Below, piece by piece: positions 15,858 through 25,304 of a stretch of DNA of 43,555 nucleotides (the first letter of the stretch is position 1; every line of letters begins with the position of its first letter). The notes beneath the pieces are model-generated. The model was not told the DNA's origin. It did not search any database and saw nothing but the letters and a program-made list of their open reading frames with translations. The DNA comes from Candidatus Woesearchaeota archaeon CG_4_10_14_0_2_um_filter_33_13 (GTDB lineage Archaea; Nanobdellota; Nanobdellia; Woesearchaeales; GW2011-AR9). The stretch lies in assembly GCA_002792115.1 (NCBI GenBank), contig PFNQ01000033.1:739-44293 (forward strand). Reading direction: 5' to 3'. The position numbers and the translations under genes were made by a program.

Positions 15858-17183
15858 TTAAACTTTTAATCTAAGCAAATCTTGTTCTAACCGAGTATAG
15901 ACTTCTTGTGCTTTAACAGGGTCTTTCTCTACAACACTAAATCTAACCTGATCTACTAAATACCTTGCTCCAGCTTGATCTAATTGGCCCGCACCAGTTA
16001 AATCTCTACTAATAATCCAATCTAGGTGTCTTGCTAAGTTTGCGGCGTTGTAAGTTGAAAAGGCAGCATCTAATTGTGTAGATACAGATTCAACTAATTG
16101 TGAAGTACTATAATCAACACCTAACGTTCTTATTTCTGTTTGTTTTTGCATTTCTCTGTATTGTCTATTAGTTTCCACAATGTGATCAAACTGCATTCTA
16201 ATCTCTTCGTTAGACAATTTTGAGAGCGCTCTGCCTGGGAACAAGTCTGTGTATCCATGATCCATCCCCTCTATGGTTCCCCATTGCAAAAATGGTTTAC
16301 TGCCATCTCTTTCTACCCAGTCAAAGAATCCAGATGGTTTAACCATATTAATGTCTGTTCTTTCTAGGAAATATACCATGGATTTCCAGAGCCTTTCTGA
16401 GTCCCATCTCGCAGCCAAGTAAGCAGTTTCTTTTTCCTGTTTAGATTTATCAAAACCAATGTGGTGATGATTTACTACAGAGTCAGGGCAGTTAACTAAT
16501 CTGAATCCTAAATCCGCAACTTGAAATGAATAATCATAATCTTCAAATCCGTTTAAATATTCTGGAGCATGGGCTACTTGTTCAACTACTTCTCTTCTGT
16601 ATAATGTGGCTCCTCCACATAACCAGTCACAATCCATTTCCCCAGTAATATTTGGGTCATTCTGGTCCATTCCTTGGTCTACTTCATCAAAAGATCCAAA
16701 ATAATTATCTTCTAGCCTTAATCTTCCGCCGTTAAGTTGAATCTTCCCATTAGGGAACACGATCCTACTGCTAACTCCCCCAATCTTTGGATCACTCTCC
16801 ATTCTAGTTAATAATGCTTCTAACCATCCTTCATTATATGTCATATCATTGTCAATAGTGTAAACATAATCTCCTCTTGCTTGTTTGACGGCTTGTGCTC
16901 TACCTCCAGAACAACCTAAGTTCTGCGCACTATAAGTAACTCTTATTACTCCATTGCCATCTTCTCTTGAAGCCCCATCTATAGATCTAAGATAATTAAT
17001 TGTTTCCGCTTCAGAATGGTTATCAAAGACAATAACCTCAAAAGGTAAGTCCGTATTGGCATATAAACTTTCAATATTACGTCTTAAATCATCTAACCGG
17101 TTGTATGAAAGTATAACTACTGAAGTCAAGGGTTGGCTATCTTCGCCACTTACAAGAGTTTCAAGAGTTTTTGTATGTGCCAT
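15858..17183 (-). CDS. Family 2 glycosyltransferase with a C-terminal shared helical module
   Basis: This 441-residue protein has an N-terminal GT-A catalytic domain (about 20-300): SVVILSYNRLDDL, VIVFDNHS, the nucleotide-sugar DxD motif as D111-N112-D113 (YTIDNDMTYNEGW), and GFEDYDYSF with the likely catalytic acidic residues. It should transfer a sugar from an NDP-donor; acceptor unknown. Residues about 371-437 form a helical domain that matches, without gaps, the C-termini of the J-domain protein (19355) and the 539-residue protein (25305). No membrane helix is present, so it acts at the inner face of the membrane or on cytosolic substrates. TTTAAATATAGG 25 bases before the ATG suggests a leaderless start, and a perfect palindrome sits upstream. 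Confidence 0.85.
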   Translation of the reverse strand: MAHTKTLETLVSGEDSQPLTSVVILSYNRLDDLRRNIESLYANTDLPFEVIVFDNHSEAETINYLRSIDGASREDGNGVIRVTYSAQNLGCSGGRAQAVKQARGDYVYTIDNDMTYNEGWLEALLTRMESDPKIGGVSSRIVFPNGKIQLNGGRLRLEDNYFGSFDEVDQGMDQNDPNITGEMDCDWLCGGATLYRREVVEQVAHAPEYLNGFEDYDYSFQVADLGFRLVNCPDSVVNHHHIGFDKSKQEKETAYLAARWDSERLWKSMVYFLERTDINMVKPSGFFDWVERDGSKPFLQWGTIEGMDHGYTDLFPGRALSKLSNEEIRMQFDHIVETNRQYREMQKQTEIRTLGVDYSTSQLVESVSTQLDAAFSTYNAANLARHLDWIISRDLTGAGQLDQAGARYLVDQVRFSVVEKDPVKAQEVYTRLEQDLLRLKV

Positions 17184-17225
17184 GGTGTCTTTAAAGTGAC
17201 CCCTATATTTAAATCTTTCTATTAT

Positions 17226-17245
17226 TTGTCACTTACAAGTGACAA
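17226..17245. promoter_or_regulatory. Perfect 9-bp palindrome upstream of the glycosyltransferase promoter
   Basis: TTGTCACTT and AAGTGACAA are separated by AC. The element lies about 13 bp upstream of the minus-strand TATA box of the glycosyltransferase gene and just after the methyltransferase stop. A further half-site AAGTGAC lies between TATA and start codon (17194-17200). It fits an operator for a dimeric regulator, but a stem-loop ending the methyltransferase transcript is an alternative. Confidence 0.5.
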
Positions 17246-17251
17246 TAAACT

Positions 17252-18253
17252 TTACCTCTCCAGTTTGAACAATTTTCTATTGTAATATTGAGTGTCCTCG
17301 CCTAGTGATGTTACAGTTCTGTACTGGGTGTTAGTTCTTATAAATCGTTCAAGATTTTCTTCTCTTAGATCAAGTCCAGATCCGGTCACTTGACCACCTT
17401 CATTTGCTTGTCCAATGTCAAAGTACATTATCGGAGCCATTTTACTTAACTGAGCAAATGCTTGCTTGGTGGCTTCAGGAAAACCTGCCTGGGCAATATT
17501 ATGAATTATACTCAAACAAACAATTCCATCAAATTTTTCTGCGTTGTTATCTTTTAACCAAGCGGTTAATTCTTCATTATGGTATCTGCAGTCAGTGCCA
17601 ATTACTTTGTTTAATATTCCTGCAATTTCTGCGTAAGGTTTATGCATCTCAACACCATGTGCTTCCGCTCCTGCTAAATTTAACATTCTAGTATGATATC
17701 CATTTAATGAACCTGCATCCAACCATCTTTGTCCAGTTAAATCTCCGGTATCGGCTGCAATCATTTCTGCTCTTTGTCTTCCTCTTGCAAAGTTCCATCC
17801 TTGAAATTCTGGGTGTTCTCTTTCTGGGAAAATAGGCATATAACTAAAATCACTATTTCTAACTCTTCTTAATCTATCAATCAAGTTTTGCCATTGTGGA
17901 TCTCTTGCAGTAATTTCTATAGATAAAGTATCTATTCCAAGATGCGCCGCGATAGCTGCACTTTCATATCCTCTGTCTATAATTATTTCTCCTCTTGGAC
18001 CAATCTGTGCACCAATATCTAATGGTCTACCTGATACTGCTGAATCTCTTCTTTCTAAAAATGTTCTAACATTTTTGGCAGCTTCTTCTGGGGAACAACC
18101 CCTTTCTAGAAACATTGTGTAATAATCTGTTGCTTCAACTTCTGTACCACTTAATATCTGACCCAATGTTTGAAATTGTGCCATCTCTGTAATTGGTACA
18201 AGGGCTGTACGCCCTACTAAATTTTTGGGATTAACGGTTATTGTGTTTGTCAT
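17252..18253 (-). CDS. SAM-dependent methyltransferase with ParB-like N-terminal domain
   Basis: 333 residues. The C-terminal half is a class I SAM methyltransferase: motif I is WLDAGSLNGYHTRML (about 177-191), the acidic motif II is GVEMH, and motif IV is FDGIVCLSIIHNI. The N-terminal part (about 75-130) reads DIGAQIGPRGEIIIDRGYESAAIA followed by HLGIDTLSIEITARDPQWQNL. This resembles the ParB/sulfiredoxin-like fold seen fused to transferases in surface-glycan loci. The methyl acceptor is unknown, and the neighbours suggest a glycan or a glycosylated protein. The start lies two bases after the kinase stop, with GAGGAG inside the end of the kinase gene, so the two are cotranscribed. Confidence 0.78.
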   Translation of the reverse strand: MTNTITVNPKNLVGRTALVPITEMAQFQTLGQILSGTEVEATDYYTMFLERGCSPEEAAKNVRTFLERRDSAVSGRPLDIGAQIGPRGEIIIDRGYESAAIAAHLGIDTLSIEITARDPQWQNLIDRLRRVRNSDFSYMPIFPEREHPEFQGWNFARGRQRAEMIAADTGDLTGQRWLDAGSLNGYHTRMLNLAGAEAHGVEMHKPYAEIAGILNKVIGTDCRYHNEELTAWLKDNNAEKFDGIVCLSIIHNIAQAGFPEATKQAFAQLSKMAPIMYFDIGQANEGGQVTGSGLDLREENLERFIRTNTQYRTVTSLGEDTQYYNRKLFKLER

Positions 18254-18255
18254 TT

Positions 18256-19263
18256 TTATTCTCCTCTCTTCAAGCTTGCGTATGTGTTTGGTAAAAGTGA
18301 AACTGTTCTTGATATTCCTTGAAGAAAAATTTCGTCGGCATTAGCTCCTTTTTTCAATTCAAATTCAAGTCTAGCAATGTGTCGATATGCTGTAGTCAAC
18401 AAAATTAAATCTTCTACTGGGCCAGGAATTGGAAACGTACTTTGATATGCCTCTAGAAAAGTTCTTGCTCTTTCCATATCAACTTCTTTGAGTTTGAATG
18501 TCCCGTCTGTTTCTTCGTAAATACTATTAAATTCATGAATCGCAAATGCTAAATCATATATTCTTTTTCCTGGTGCAACGCCATCTAAATCAAATACTCC
18601 AGAAACTTGATCATCTTTAAATAAAACATTTCTTTGGTGGTAATCTCTATGGATCAAAGACGTTTCTCTCATAGCAGGTAAATATCTTTCTTCTTGTGTA
18701 GCTTGATCAAAGTCTATTTTTAATCTTTCAAGTGCAGGTAAAGCTTCTTGTAATGTCGCAGCAATATTTGAAGAATATACTCCCTCTGCTTGTTGAATTT
18801 TTAAAATTAAATCTTCTGTTGATTGTGCACATCTTCCTAAAAATGAATCATCATTTCCTTGAAATGTTGTAAAGGGTACAGTAGCCTGATGAAACCTAGC
18901 TAATGTTCTGGCTGCATCTTTTAATTCTTCTATATTCCAAGAATGAAAATGGCCGTCTTTAAACACATAAAGAGCATAATCACTACCTTGGTGGTTAAAT
19001 ATTGTTTCTGTTGTACCTCTAATGGGGTAGGCTATTGGGAAAACATTTAATCCTTTATCATTAAGATATCCTAAAACAATATGTTGGAAAGCTAATCGAT
19101 CTCTTTCAAAAGAAGAATCATGTTTTTTAAGTACTCTTGGTCCTTGGTCTGTTTTAAGAATATGTACTTCTCCACTTCCAGATTGTTGTGGGTCATCTTC
19201 TAATAAAGAAAGACCATATCTCTGTTCTACCTCTTCCATCAATTTAGTATCTAACGTTATCAT
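18256..19263 (-). CDS. APH/CotS-type phosphotransferase (kinase-like)
   Basis: A protein-kinase-fold small-molecule kinase of 335 residues. The catalytic loop is H205-R-D-Y-H-Q-R-N212 (HRDYHxxN), followed by FDLDG (Asp225), the metal-binding motif of aminoglycoside phosphotransferase, homoserine kinase II and CotS families. RVLKKH near residue 45 supplies the ATP-binding lysine. The substrate is probably a sugar, amino acid or lipid headgroup; antibiotic resistance is not implied. AAAAAGTTTATAAA about 30 bases upstream of the start is a good archaeal promoter. The ParB-like/methyltransferase gene follows at two bases, so it is the first gene of a two-gene operon, perhaps extending into the glycosyltransferase. 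Confidence 0.83.
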   Translation of the reverse strand: MITLDTKLMEEVEQRYGLSLLEDDPQQSGSGEVHILKTDQGPRVLKKHDSSFERDRLAFQHIVLGYLNDKGLNVFPIAYPIRGTTETIFNHQGSDYALYVFKDGHFHSWNIEELKDAARTLARFHQATVPFTTFQGNDDSFLGRCAQSTEDLILKIQQAEGVYSSNIAATLQEALPALERLKIDFDQATQEERYLPAMRETSLIHRDYHQRNVLFKDDQVSGVFDLDGVAPGKRIYDLAFAIHEFNSIYEETDGTFKLKEVDMERARTFLEAYQSTFPIPGPVEDLILLTTAYRHIARLEFELKKGANADEIFLQGISRTVSLLPNTYASLKRGE

Positions 19264-19354
19264 TACACCGTAGTAATATGGTTGTCAATTTATAAACTTT
19301 TTGGTACAAAAAACGTTTATTTTGTATCCCTTAATTTAATAAAAAAATGAAAAA

Positions 19355-20719
19355 TTAACTGTTAAAAAATCCGGCTTTTTGCATGTTCCAAAGTCCTCTT
19401 CTAATCCCTGTGTATACTTCTCTACCTTTTGATGCATCTCTTTCTCTGGAATTTTTCTTAATTTCAGAAACAACTAGTTCTGCAGTTTCATCCGTTAGTT
19501 TTCCTCTACTAGCAACAGCAGTTCTAACAAAGTAACTTAAGTGGGTAGTTAGGTTTCCTCTATTAAAACCTGTTAATGCAGCATCCATTGTTGGAGCAAC
19601 ACCCTCAATGATTCCTCGAACATAGTGGTCTGTGGCTTTTTCCATTTCTCCTTGTCTTAAATAAATTAGACCTAAACTAAAATGTAGCTGCGGACTATTT
19701 GGATCTACCTCTAAAACATGCTCTGCAAGACTTAATGCTTTTGTTAAGTAACCTTCTCTCCTAAGTTGTTCCACTCTTTCTGCATAAGCACTACTAATTA
19801 CTAATTCCTTTCCTTCTGCTGCAGCAGTTAGTTTTGCAATTTTCGATTCATAAGTAGTTTTGGCTCTGGCAGCTTGAGTTTTTACAGTTTGTAACTCACC
19901 TTCTAAACTTCTTCTCGTTCTAGAAAGCATTTCTTCTGCAGCTTTAATTCCAGATTCGTAACCTGCTTTTTCTCGTCTCAATTCTGCACTAACTTCTCTT
20001 GCTCTATTTTCTGCAGTACTTTTAGCAGATCTTTCTCTGGCTAAGCTGGCATCGTAAGCTGTTCTATCACGCGCGATTCTAGATTCATATTCTGATCTTT
20101 GTTTGGTAGCATCACTTCTAGCCCTGCTTAACGCTTCCTCAGCAAAATGTAATCGTGATTCCAAGTCCACAATTTCGCTTCTATCAACACCACCACTAGC
20201 AATCAAACGCGGAATTTCTGTATCTGCATTAGCTAACGTTATTCTGACTCTGCCATTATTGTAAACTAAAATCTGTTCTGGGCGATATCCAATCCTTCCA
20301 TTAACTATATCATACAACGTAGTCTGTAAAGATCTTAACTCTTTTGTTACGGAAGCAATCTCTTCATCTCTAGCAACAATTTCCATCATTGCACTTTCTA
20401 GTAGTGCTGTATCTCCACTACTTGATGGATCTGTAGTTACATATTGTATAACAGCGTCAGTTAATTCCTTAGCTTCTATGTTCCGTACATCAGCTGCGCC
20501 ATTAACCTCACGACTAAAACGCTCCGCTAATGTTTTTGTTGCAGGATCTGCAAAACCATTTCTGTCTGGATGATACTTTAACATTAAAGCTCGATGTCTA
20601 GCTTTTAATACTTCTCTAACTCCATCTAAATCAACATGTCCACCTTCGTGGACATAGCAAGCTAGTTCTGCTCGAAGTGATAATGTGTCCAAATTTCCAA
20701 TGGCTTTTTCTACAGTCAT
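19355..20719 (-). CDS. J-domain protein with coiled coil, TPR and shared C-terminal module
   Basis: This 454-residue protein has an N-terminal J domain (about 9-80) with the HPD tripeptide at 50-52 (LKYHPDRNGF), which should stimulate an Hsp70. Residues about 105-295 include a long coiled coil with a repeating YES(R/K)IA...R pattern. Tetratricopeptide-like helices follow at about 305-370 (ALSLAEHVLEVDPNSPQLHF, then LGLIYLRQGEMEKATDHYVRGI). The last part (about 378-444) matches the C-termini of the glycosyltransferase and the 539-residue protein. No DnaK gene is in the window. It starts nine bases after the VWA stop, so the VWA and J proteins form one operon. It may be a dedicated co-chaperone or scaffold. 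Confidence 0.82.
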   Translation of the reverse strand: MTVEKAIGNLDTLSLRAELACYVHEGGHVDLDGVREVLKARHRALMLKYHPDRNGFADPATKTLAERFSREVNGAADVRNIEAKELTDAVIQYVTTDPSSSGDTALLESAMMEIVARDEEIASVTKELRSLQTTLYDIVNGRIGYRPEQILVYNNGRVRITLANADTEIPRLIASGGVDRSEIVDLESRLHFAEEALSRARSDATKQRSEYESRIARDRTAYDASLARERSAKSTAENRAREVSAELRREKAGYESGIKAAEEMLSRTRRSLEGELQTVKTQAARAKTTYESKIAKLTAAAEGKELVISSAYAERVEQLRREGYLTKALSLAEHVLEVDPNSPQLHFSLGLIYLRQGEMEKATDHYVRGIIEGVAPTMDAALTGFNRGNLTTHLSYFVRTAVASRGKLTDETAELVVSEIKKNSRERDASKGREVYTGIRRGLWNMQKAGFFNS

Positions 20720-20728
20720 AGTTTAATT

Positions 20729-21673
20729 TTATTGACTTCCACCAGTTAACATTAATCTAACTTTATCAGCAGTTGGTCCTGCTAATTGATCTAAAAACTT
20801 TTGATATGTTTCAGGTCCACGAACCTTCTGTACCATTCCAACGATTGCTTCAGGTAAGATGGTTTTAGCTTCATCAAACCTTACAAAAGTACTTCGTCCT
20901 GTTACTTTAGTTGGTTCATAAGTTCCTTGTCTAAATACTTCTTCTCCCGTTGTGCCACCACACCCAACCATATAAGTGTAATCTGCAACAGTAGCTAAAG
21001 CAACTAGTTGGTTTGGTCCTTTTTGGTTTGGACAACCATCATCAGCGAAACTATAATTATAACCACCTACAGAAAACGATCTAGATTGTGTTCCGTGTGG
21101 CATAGCATCTCCAAACATAATAACAACTTGTTTTGTTGTCGGAGCGACTTTTTTTGCATCCATGATTCTTGTACTTAAATCTGCAGCTAAACATTCGTAT
21201 GCTTCTGGTTCATCTCCTCCATGGGTGTTAATTAATCCTGAAACTTGTCCTGTTAATGCTGATGTATTTCTAGTAAAAGAATTATCTTGTCCATAAGTTC
21301 CTAACATCCTTACTCCCGCTCTTTCTAATTCAGTTCGGTCACAATGGTCTCCAACTCCTAAAACGCAAACTTCAATACCCTTGTCTGCTTCTAATAATTC
21401 TCTTCCAATATATCCTGCACTCTCTTTAACTCTAGAAATTACACTGGCCATACTTCCGGTTGTATCCATGACAAAATAAACTTGTACATTAGCACCTTCT
21501 TGTCTTGCTTCTGCTCTTTGATGTAATTCTTCCTCAATTCCACCTGGAAGGGTTTTTGCTCCTGGTGTGTCTGAACCTAATCTTAATCTGTCCCCAGCTC
21601 CACCACCTAATGCTCCTGCTGGACTTTTTCCTAATCTTGCTTCTAATGCTTTTCTAATATCATTTCCTGCCAT
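20729..21673 (-). CDS. von Willebrand factor A domain protein
   Basis: This 314-residue protein has a VWA domain at about 62-290. The metal-ion-dependent adhesion site is intact: D70-T-T72-G-S74 (MDTTGSMAS), a downstream Thr in FTRNTSAL, and Asp in GGDEPEAYE or FGDAMPHG. The first 60 residues are Gly/Ala/Arg-rich and probably disordered. No signal peptide or membrane helix is present, so it is intracellular, as in the TerY/alpha-kinase-linked and chelatase VWA proteins. AGGTGA precedes the ATG, and GTTTTATAAATAG near 21720 is the promoter. It is cotranscribed with the J-domain gene. A role in metal-dependent assembly of the neighbouring proteins is an inference. Confidence 0.85.
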   Translation of the reverse strand: MAGNDIRKALEARLGKSPAGALGGGAGDRLRLGSDTPGAKTLPGGIEEELHQRAEARQEGANVQVYFVMDTTGSMASVISRVKESAGYIGRELLEADKGIEVCVLGVGDHCDRTELERAGVRMLGTYGQDNSFTRNTSALTGQVSGLINTHGGDEPEAYECLAADLSTRIMDAKKVAPTTKQVVIMFGDAMPHGTQSRSFSVGGYNYSFADDGCPNQKGPNQLVALATVADYTYMVGCGGTTGEEVFRQGTYEPTKVTGRSTFVRFDEAKTILPEAIVGMVQKVRGPETYQKFLDQLAGPTADKVRLMLTGGSQ

Positions 21674-21841
21674 AATAATTCACCTTTGTATTGTTTATTA
21701 AAATTAATTTAACCATACTATTTATAAAACTTGCGGTTTGTTTTCACTCCAAAGTAAGAACGAATTATTTTTTTAATGTTTAAACGTATTCTTGAACAGA
21801 GTTAAAACTAATCTTGAAATAACTAAGAAATAAATGAAATC

Positions 21842-22096
21842 TTATTCGATTTTAATTTTTGTGCCAATAGCTTGGCCAGGTAAACCTTTCTCGTCAAAAA
21901 TGGTTCTTACATTACCAGTTCTACCATGCAAAGCAGTAATCTTACCCTTAATTACTTTTCCTGAAGGAGAGGTCCAAGCAACAACCTTACCGACCGTTTT
22001 AGCTGCATCTTCTGCACTATCAGCTACTTTAAGAATCATCTGTCTGGTGTTCTGGTGTTCTCTTCCTTGTCTAAAATGCATTACAGTTGCTTCCAT
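21842..22096 (-). CDS. rpl35ae: Large ribosomal subunit protein L35Ae
   Basis: An 84-residue ribosomal protein. The hallmark VVAWTSPSGKVIKGKITALHG is followed by GRTGNVRTIFDEKGLPGQAIGTKIKIE. It is a full-length archaeal L35Ae. It stands alone, flanked by the accessory VWA operon and the divergent intein-containing ATPase, and not with other ribosomal genes. It therefore marks native chromosome in the middle of the accessory region. Confidence 0.93.
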   Translation of the reverse strand: MEATVMHFRQGREHQNTRQMILKVADSAEDAAKTVGKVVAWTSPSGKVIKGKITALHGRTGNVRTIFDEKGLPGQAIGTKIKIE

Positions 22097-22193
22097 AGTT
22101 TAAGCTAAAACTGACGGTTATTTAAAAAGCTTTTGATACTTATTGATTCAATTACCTAAATCATTAAAAACCACAAGACTTTTGGTTTGATTT

Positions 22194-25100
22194 ATGATAA
22201 AAGGTCAGGTGGTTGCAGGAGATTTTTCTAAAGTAGTTATGCGTGTTAAATCTAATCAAGAAGTTGAGTTAGGGGAACTTGTAGTTATTGATGGAAAGAA
22301 TGAACGATTCATTTTGCAAGTTTATGATTTAATTTACGGCAGTCAAATTTCGCAGCAGAATTTAGAAATGGTTGCCGGTATGAATCTTGAAGAAAGTAAT
22401 TTTAACATTATGGATGAATCTCTCCGTAATTATCAATTAGCTTTCTTGAAACCTGTATTAAACATTGCAGATAAAAGTAAGACTTGCAAGAAACTTCCTG
22501 ATTTCTTTTCAAAAGTTAGAGTTGTTACTAAAGAAGATTTGGCTTTTATTACTAAACCGCAGAACCCACTTTATCTTGGCCATTTGAGAAGTGGTAGTAA
22601 AGAGATGGATTTTGAAATTTTTTTAGCAGGAAAAGATGTTCTTTCTCATCACGTTTTAATTCCTGCAAGTACTGGAAAAGGAAAGAGTCTTGATGAAAAT
22701 GAAGAAGTTCTGATCAAACTAGATGGTAATTTTTCTATAAAACCGATTGGTGAGATTGTAACTAATCCAATCTTTAGAGATTCTAAATTAGAAGTAATGA
22801 GTATGAACCCAAGAAATTATTCTGTAGATTTTAAAGAAGTGACCAATTTTGTTAGACATAAAGCCCCATCTTGTATGTATTGGGTAACGACAGAAAGTGG
22901 TCGTGAAGTAATGGTTACTAAAGATCATAATTTATATGTTTTAAGAGATGGAGATTTAAAACTTTTAAAAACACAAGATATTTCTAACCAAGATTATGTT
23001 CCTTTACCTTTAAAAATAAACCATCAAGGGAACATAACCAGCTTGAACTTGTTTGAACTTCTTAAAAATCAAAAGGAAATATATGTTTTACCAAATGAAG
23101 ATATTTTCAGAAAACTAAAGCCCAAGGGGGAGTGTTTAAAGATCTTAGCAAAATACTTCACTAGGCCATCGCAAAAATACAACGATTTAATTGTTAGAAA
23201 AAATAAAATTAGAATGACTTTTTTATTTCAGTTACTAAAGGAAGAATTGTCTTATGACGAATTAAAATCTGTTATCTTATCAGATTATCATTCCAAAGAA
23301 AAATTAACCGCAATTTATTCTTTAAGTGAAGAATTCTTACAATTATTAGGATATTACATTGCGGAAGGATATTGTTTAAACGATAATAGTTTCAGGATTA
23401 GTTGCTCAGAAAAGGCCGGGCAAAGTTTATTAAACAAGATTTTCAGTAAACTAGATTTACATTGTTTCTGGATTAGGAAAGAAGGTAAAAATGCTGATGT
23501 TGGAGTATCTTCATCTATCTTTACAAAGATTCTAAAAGAACTAAATGTGGGAAGAGTTTCAGGAGATAAAAGGTTACCTAATCTCTTTATGGGTCTGTCC
23601 AATCATAATTTAGCAATCTTGCTTAGAACATATTTTGAAGGAGATGGGGGTGTAGATATTGTAAAAACATTAAAAAAAAGGAATTTTATGATCTCTACTA
23701 CCACAAAATCTAAGAGGCTTGCTAGTGATTTGTGTTTTGCCTTATACCGGTTTGGAATATTCTCAAGATGTAAAAAAATGTGGAAGAGGTCTACCAACAC
23801 TAATCACCTGGGAGGGTGGTATTATCGGATTAAAATTTCTGGTAAGTCTAACATAATTACTTTTTTATCAGAAATTGGCTTTCAATTCTCTAGGAAAAAT
23901 AGTGTCCTTAAAGATAAATTAGAGTATAAGGAGAATACAAATGTTGATTTAATTCCTATGAACACTAATTTGTTTAAATTAAAGAGATTAGAAACTGGAT
24001 TAAGTCAAGTCCAATTTGCCCAAAAGCTAAATTGCTCTTCTTCAATGATTTCTGCAATTGAAATCGGGAGAAGAAGACCTAGTAGAAATTTATTTAACCA
24101 TATTCTATCTACATTTAATAATTTTAATGAATTACGCTATTTAACAAACTTCAGATGGGATCGGGTGAAAGAAATAAAAAGGGTAAAATATAATAAGAAA
24201 TATGTCTATGATTTAACAGTTAAGGATAACAAAACATTTCTTGCAGGACACGGAGGTGTATTTGTCCATAATAGTAATTTAATGTCCTGTGTTTTATGGG
24301 AGATCCTAAATCATAATTATGCAGGAATGTTAGTCCTTGATCCTCATGATGAATATTATGGTAGAACGGGCTTAGGGCTGAAGGACCATCCAAACAAAGA
24401 ACGGGTTTGTTATTACACCACATCAAACCCACCACCTGGTGCAAGGTCATTAAAAATTAATTTATCTAAATTAAAACCAGAACACTTTCAAGGGGCAATT
24501 TCACTATCAGACCCACAAAGACAATGCCTTTATGCATACCATCGCAAATTTAAAGATAATTGGATTCTTGCTATTCTTGAAGAAAAGATGATTGAAGGAG
24601 TTAGTTTTCATGAAGATACGATTTCAGTTGTTAAAAGAAAGTTGATCTCTTTACTTAATCTAGAGGTAGAGAACGGGCAGATTTATTGCCAAGGTATTTT
24701 TGATCACATTGCCGGAGAAAACACTACTAGTGAAATATGTCGAGAGTTGGAACAAGGCAAGGTTGTTATAATTGATACTAGTTTATTCTCTGGATCTATT
24801 GAAATTTTGGTTGGCAGCCTTATTACTAATGAAATATTTGATAAATATAAGTACTACAAAAAAACTGGGATTCTGGAGGATAAACCGGTTATTTCTGTGG
24901 TCTTGGAAGAAGCACCAAGAGTTTTGGGAAAGAAAGTTTTGGAACAAGGAAGTAATATTTTTGACACTTTAGCTAGAGAAGGACGTAAGTTTAAAGTTGG
25001 TCTGATTGCCATTACTCAATTACCAAGTGAAATCCCTAAAAACATTTTGGCTAACATGAACACCAAGATAATTCTAGGAATAGAAATGAATTCAGAAAGA

Positions 25101-25304
25101 CAGGCAGTGATCGAATCTTCTCCCCAAGACTTAAGTCAAGACAATCGCAATATTGCATCTTTAGATAAGGGCGAAGCTTTAGTAACTAGTACTTTTACAA
25201 AATTTGCTGTGCCTGTTAAAATTCCTTTGTTTAAAGAATTAGTTCATAATAATAAGAACAAAGAAAAATTTAATCAAAAAATTGATGGTAATATATTCTC
25301 GTAA
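22194..25304 (+). CDS. HerA-like ATPase interrupted by an intein
   Basis: The precursor has 1036 residues; after splicing the ATPase would be about 507. The N-terminus (about 1-65) is a HAS-barrel ([19 protein letters not shown]...[10 protein letters not shown]), typical of HerA DNA translocases. Walker A is split: PASTGKGK before the intein and SNLM after it, which join to a standard P-loop. Walker B is [14 protein letters not shown], followed by [23 protein letters not shown]. HerA usually works with NurA in end resection or plasmid/virus DNA pumping, and no NurA lies nearby. The gene converges with the 539-residue gene and their stop codons abut. It is distinct in sequence from the HerA-like protein at 4815. 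Confidence 0.9.
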   Translation: MIKGQVVAGDFSKVVMRVKSNQEVELGELVVIDGKNERFILQVYDLIYGSQISQQNLEMVAGMNLEESNFNIMDESLRNYQLAFLKPVLNIADKSKTCKKLPDFFSKVRVVTKEDLAFITKPQNPLYLGHLRSGSKEMDFEIFLAGKDVLSHHVLIPASTGKGKSLDENEEVLIKLDGNFSIKPIGEIVTNPIFRDSKLEVMSMNPRNYSVDFKEVTNFVRHKAPSCMYWVTTESGREVMVTKDHNLYVLRDGDLKLLKTQDISNQDYVPLPLKINHQGNITSLNLFELLKNQKEIYVLPNEDIFRKLKPKGECLKILAKYFTRPSQKYNDLIVRKNKIRMTFLFQLLKEELSYDELKSVILSDYHSKEKLTAIYSLSEEFLQLLGYYIAEGYCLNDNSFRISCSEKAGQSLLNKIFSKLDLHCFWIRKEGKNADVGVSSSIFTKILKELNVGRVSGDKRLPNLFMGLSNHNLAILLRTYFEGDGGVDIVKTLKKRNFMISTTTKSKRLASDLCFALYRFGIFSRCKKMWKRSTNTNHLGGWYYRIKISGKSNIITFLSEIGFQFSRKNSVLKDKLEYKENTNVDLIPMNTNLFKLKRLETGLSQVQFAQKLNCSSSMISAIEIGRRRPSRNLFNHILSTFNNFNELRYLTNFRWDRVKEIKRVKYNKKYVYDLTVKDNKTFLAGHGGVFVHNSNLMSCVLWEILNHNYAGMLVLDPHDEYYGRTGLGLKDHPNKERVCYYTTSNPPPGARSLKINLSKLKPEHFQGAISLSDPQRQCLYAYHRKFKDNWILAILEEKMIEGVSFHEDTISVVKRKLISLLNLEVENGQIYCQGIFDHIAGENTTSEICRELEQGKVVIIDTSLFSGSIEILVGSLITNEIFDKYKYYKKTGILEDKPVISVVLEEAPRVLGKKVLEQGSNIFDTLAREGRKFKVGLIAITQLPSEIPKNILANMNTKIILGIEMNSERQAVIESSPQDLSQDNRNIASLDKGEALVTSTFTKFAVPVKIPLFKELVHNNKNKEKFNQKIDGNIFS
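22686..24272 (+). other. Intein with LAGLIDADG endonuclease and a helix-turn-helix segment
   Basis: 529 codons in frame. The first residue is Ser ([10 protein letters not shown]), the end is VFVHN and the +1 residue is Ser, all acceptable for class 1 protein splicing. The N-terminal splicing blocks include [14 protein letters not shown] (block B with T-x-x-H type residues). The endonuclease repeats are [10 protein letters not shown] and [11 protein letters not shown] (dodecapeptide motifs with Glu and Asp). Between the endonuclease and the C-terminal splicing blocks lies an XRE-like helix-turn-helix ([20 protein letters not shown], then [14 protein letters not shown]), probably for DNA recognition. 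Insertion is exactly between Lys and Ser of Walker A, the most conserved and least deletable place in the host gene. Confidence 0.9.

Noticed and set aside
18256-19263. Aminoglycoside or other antibiotic resistance kinase
   Set aside because: Only the fold motifs are shared. The context is glycan or protein modification, and the CPT-like kinase at 2011 is likewise not evidence of resistance.
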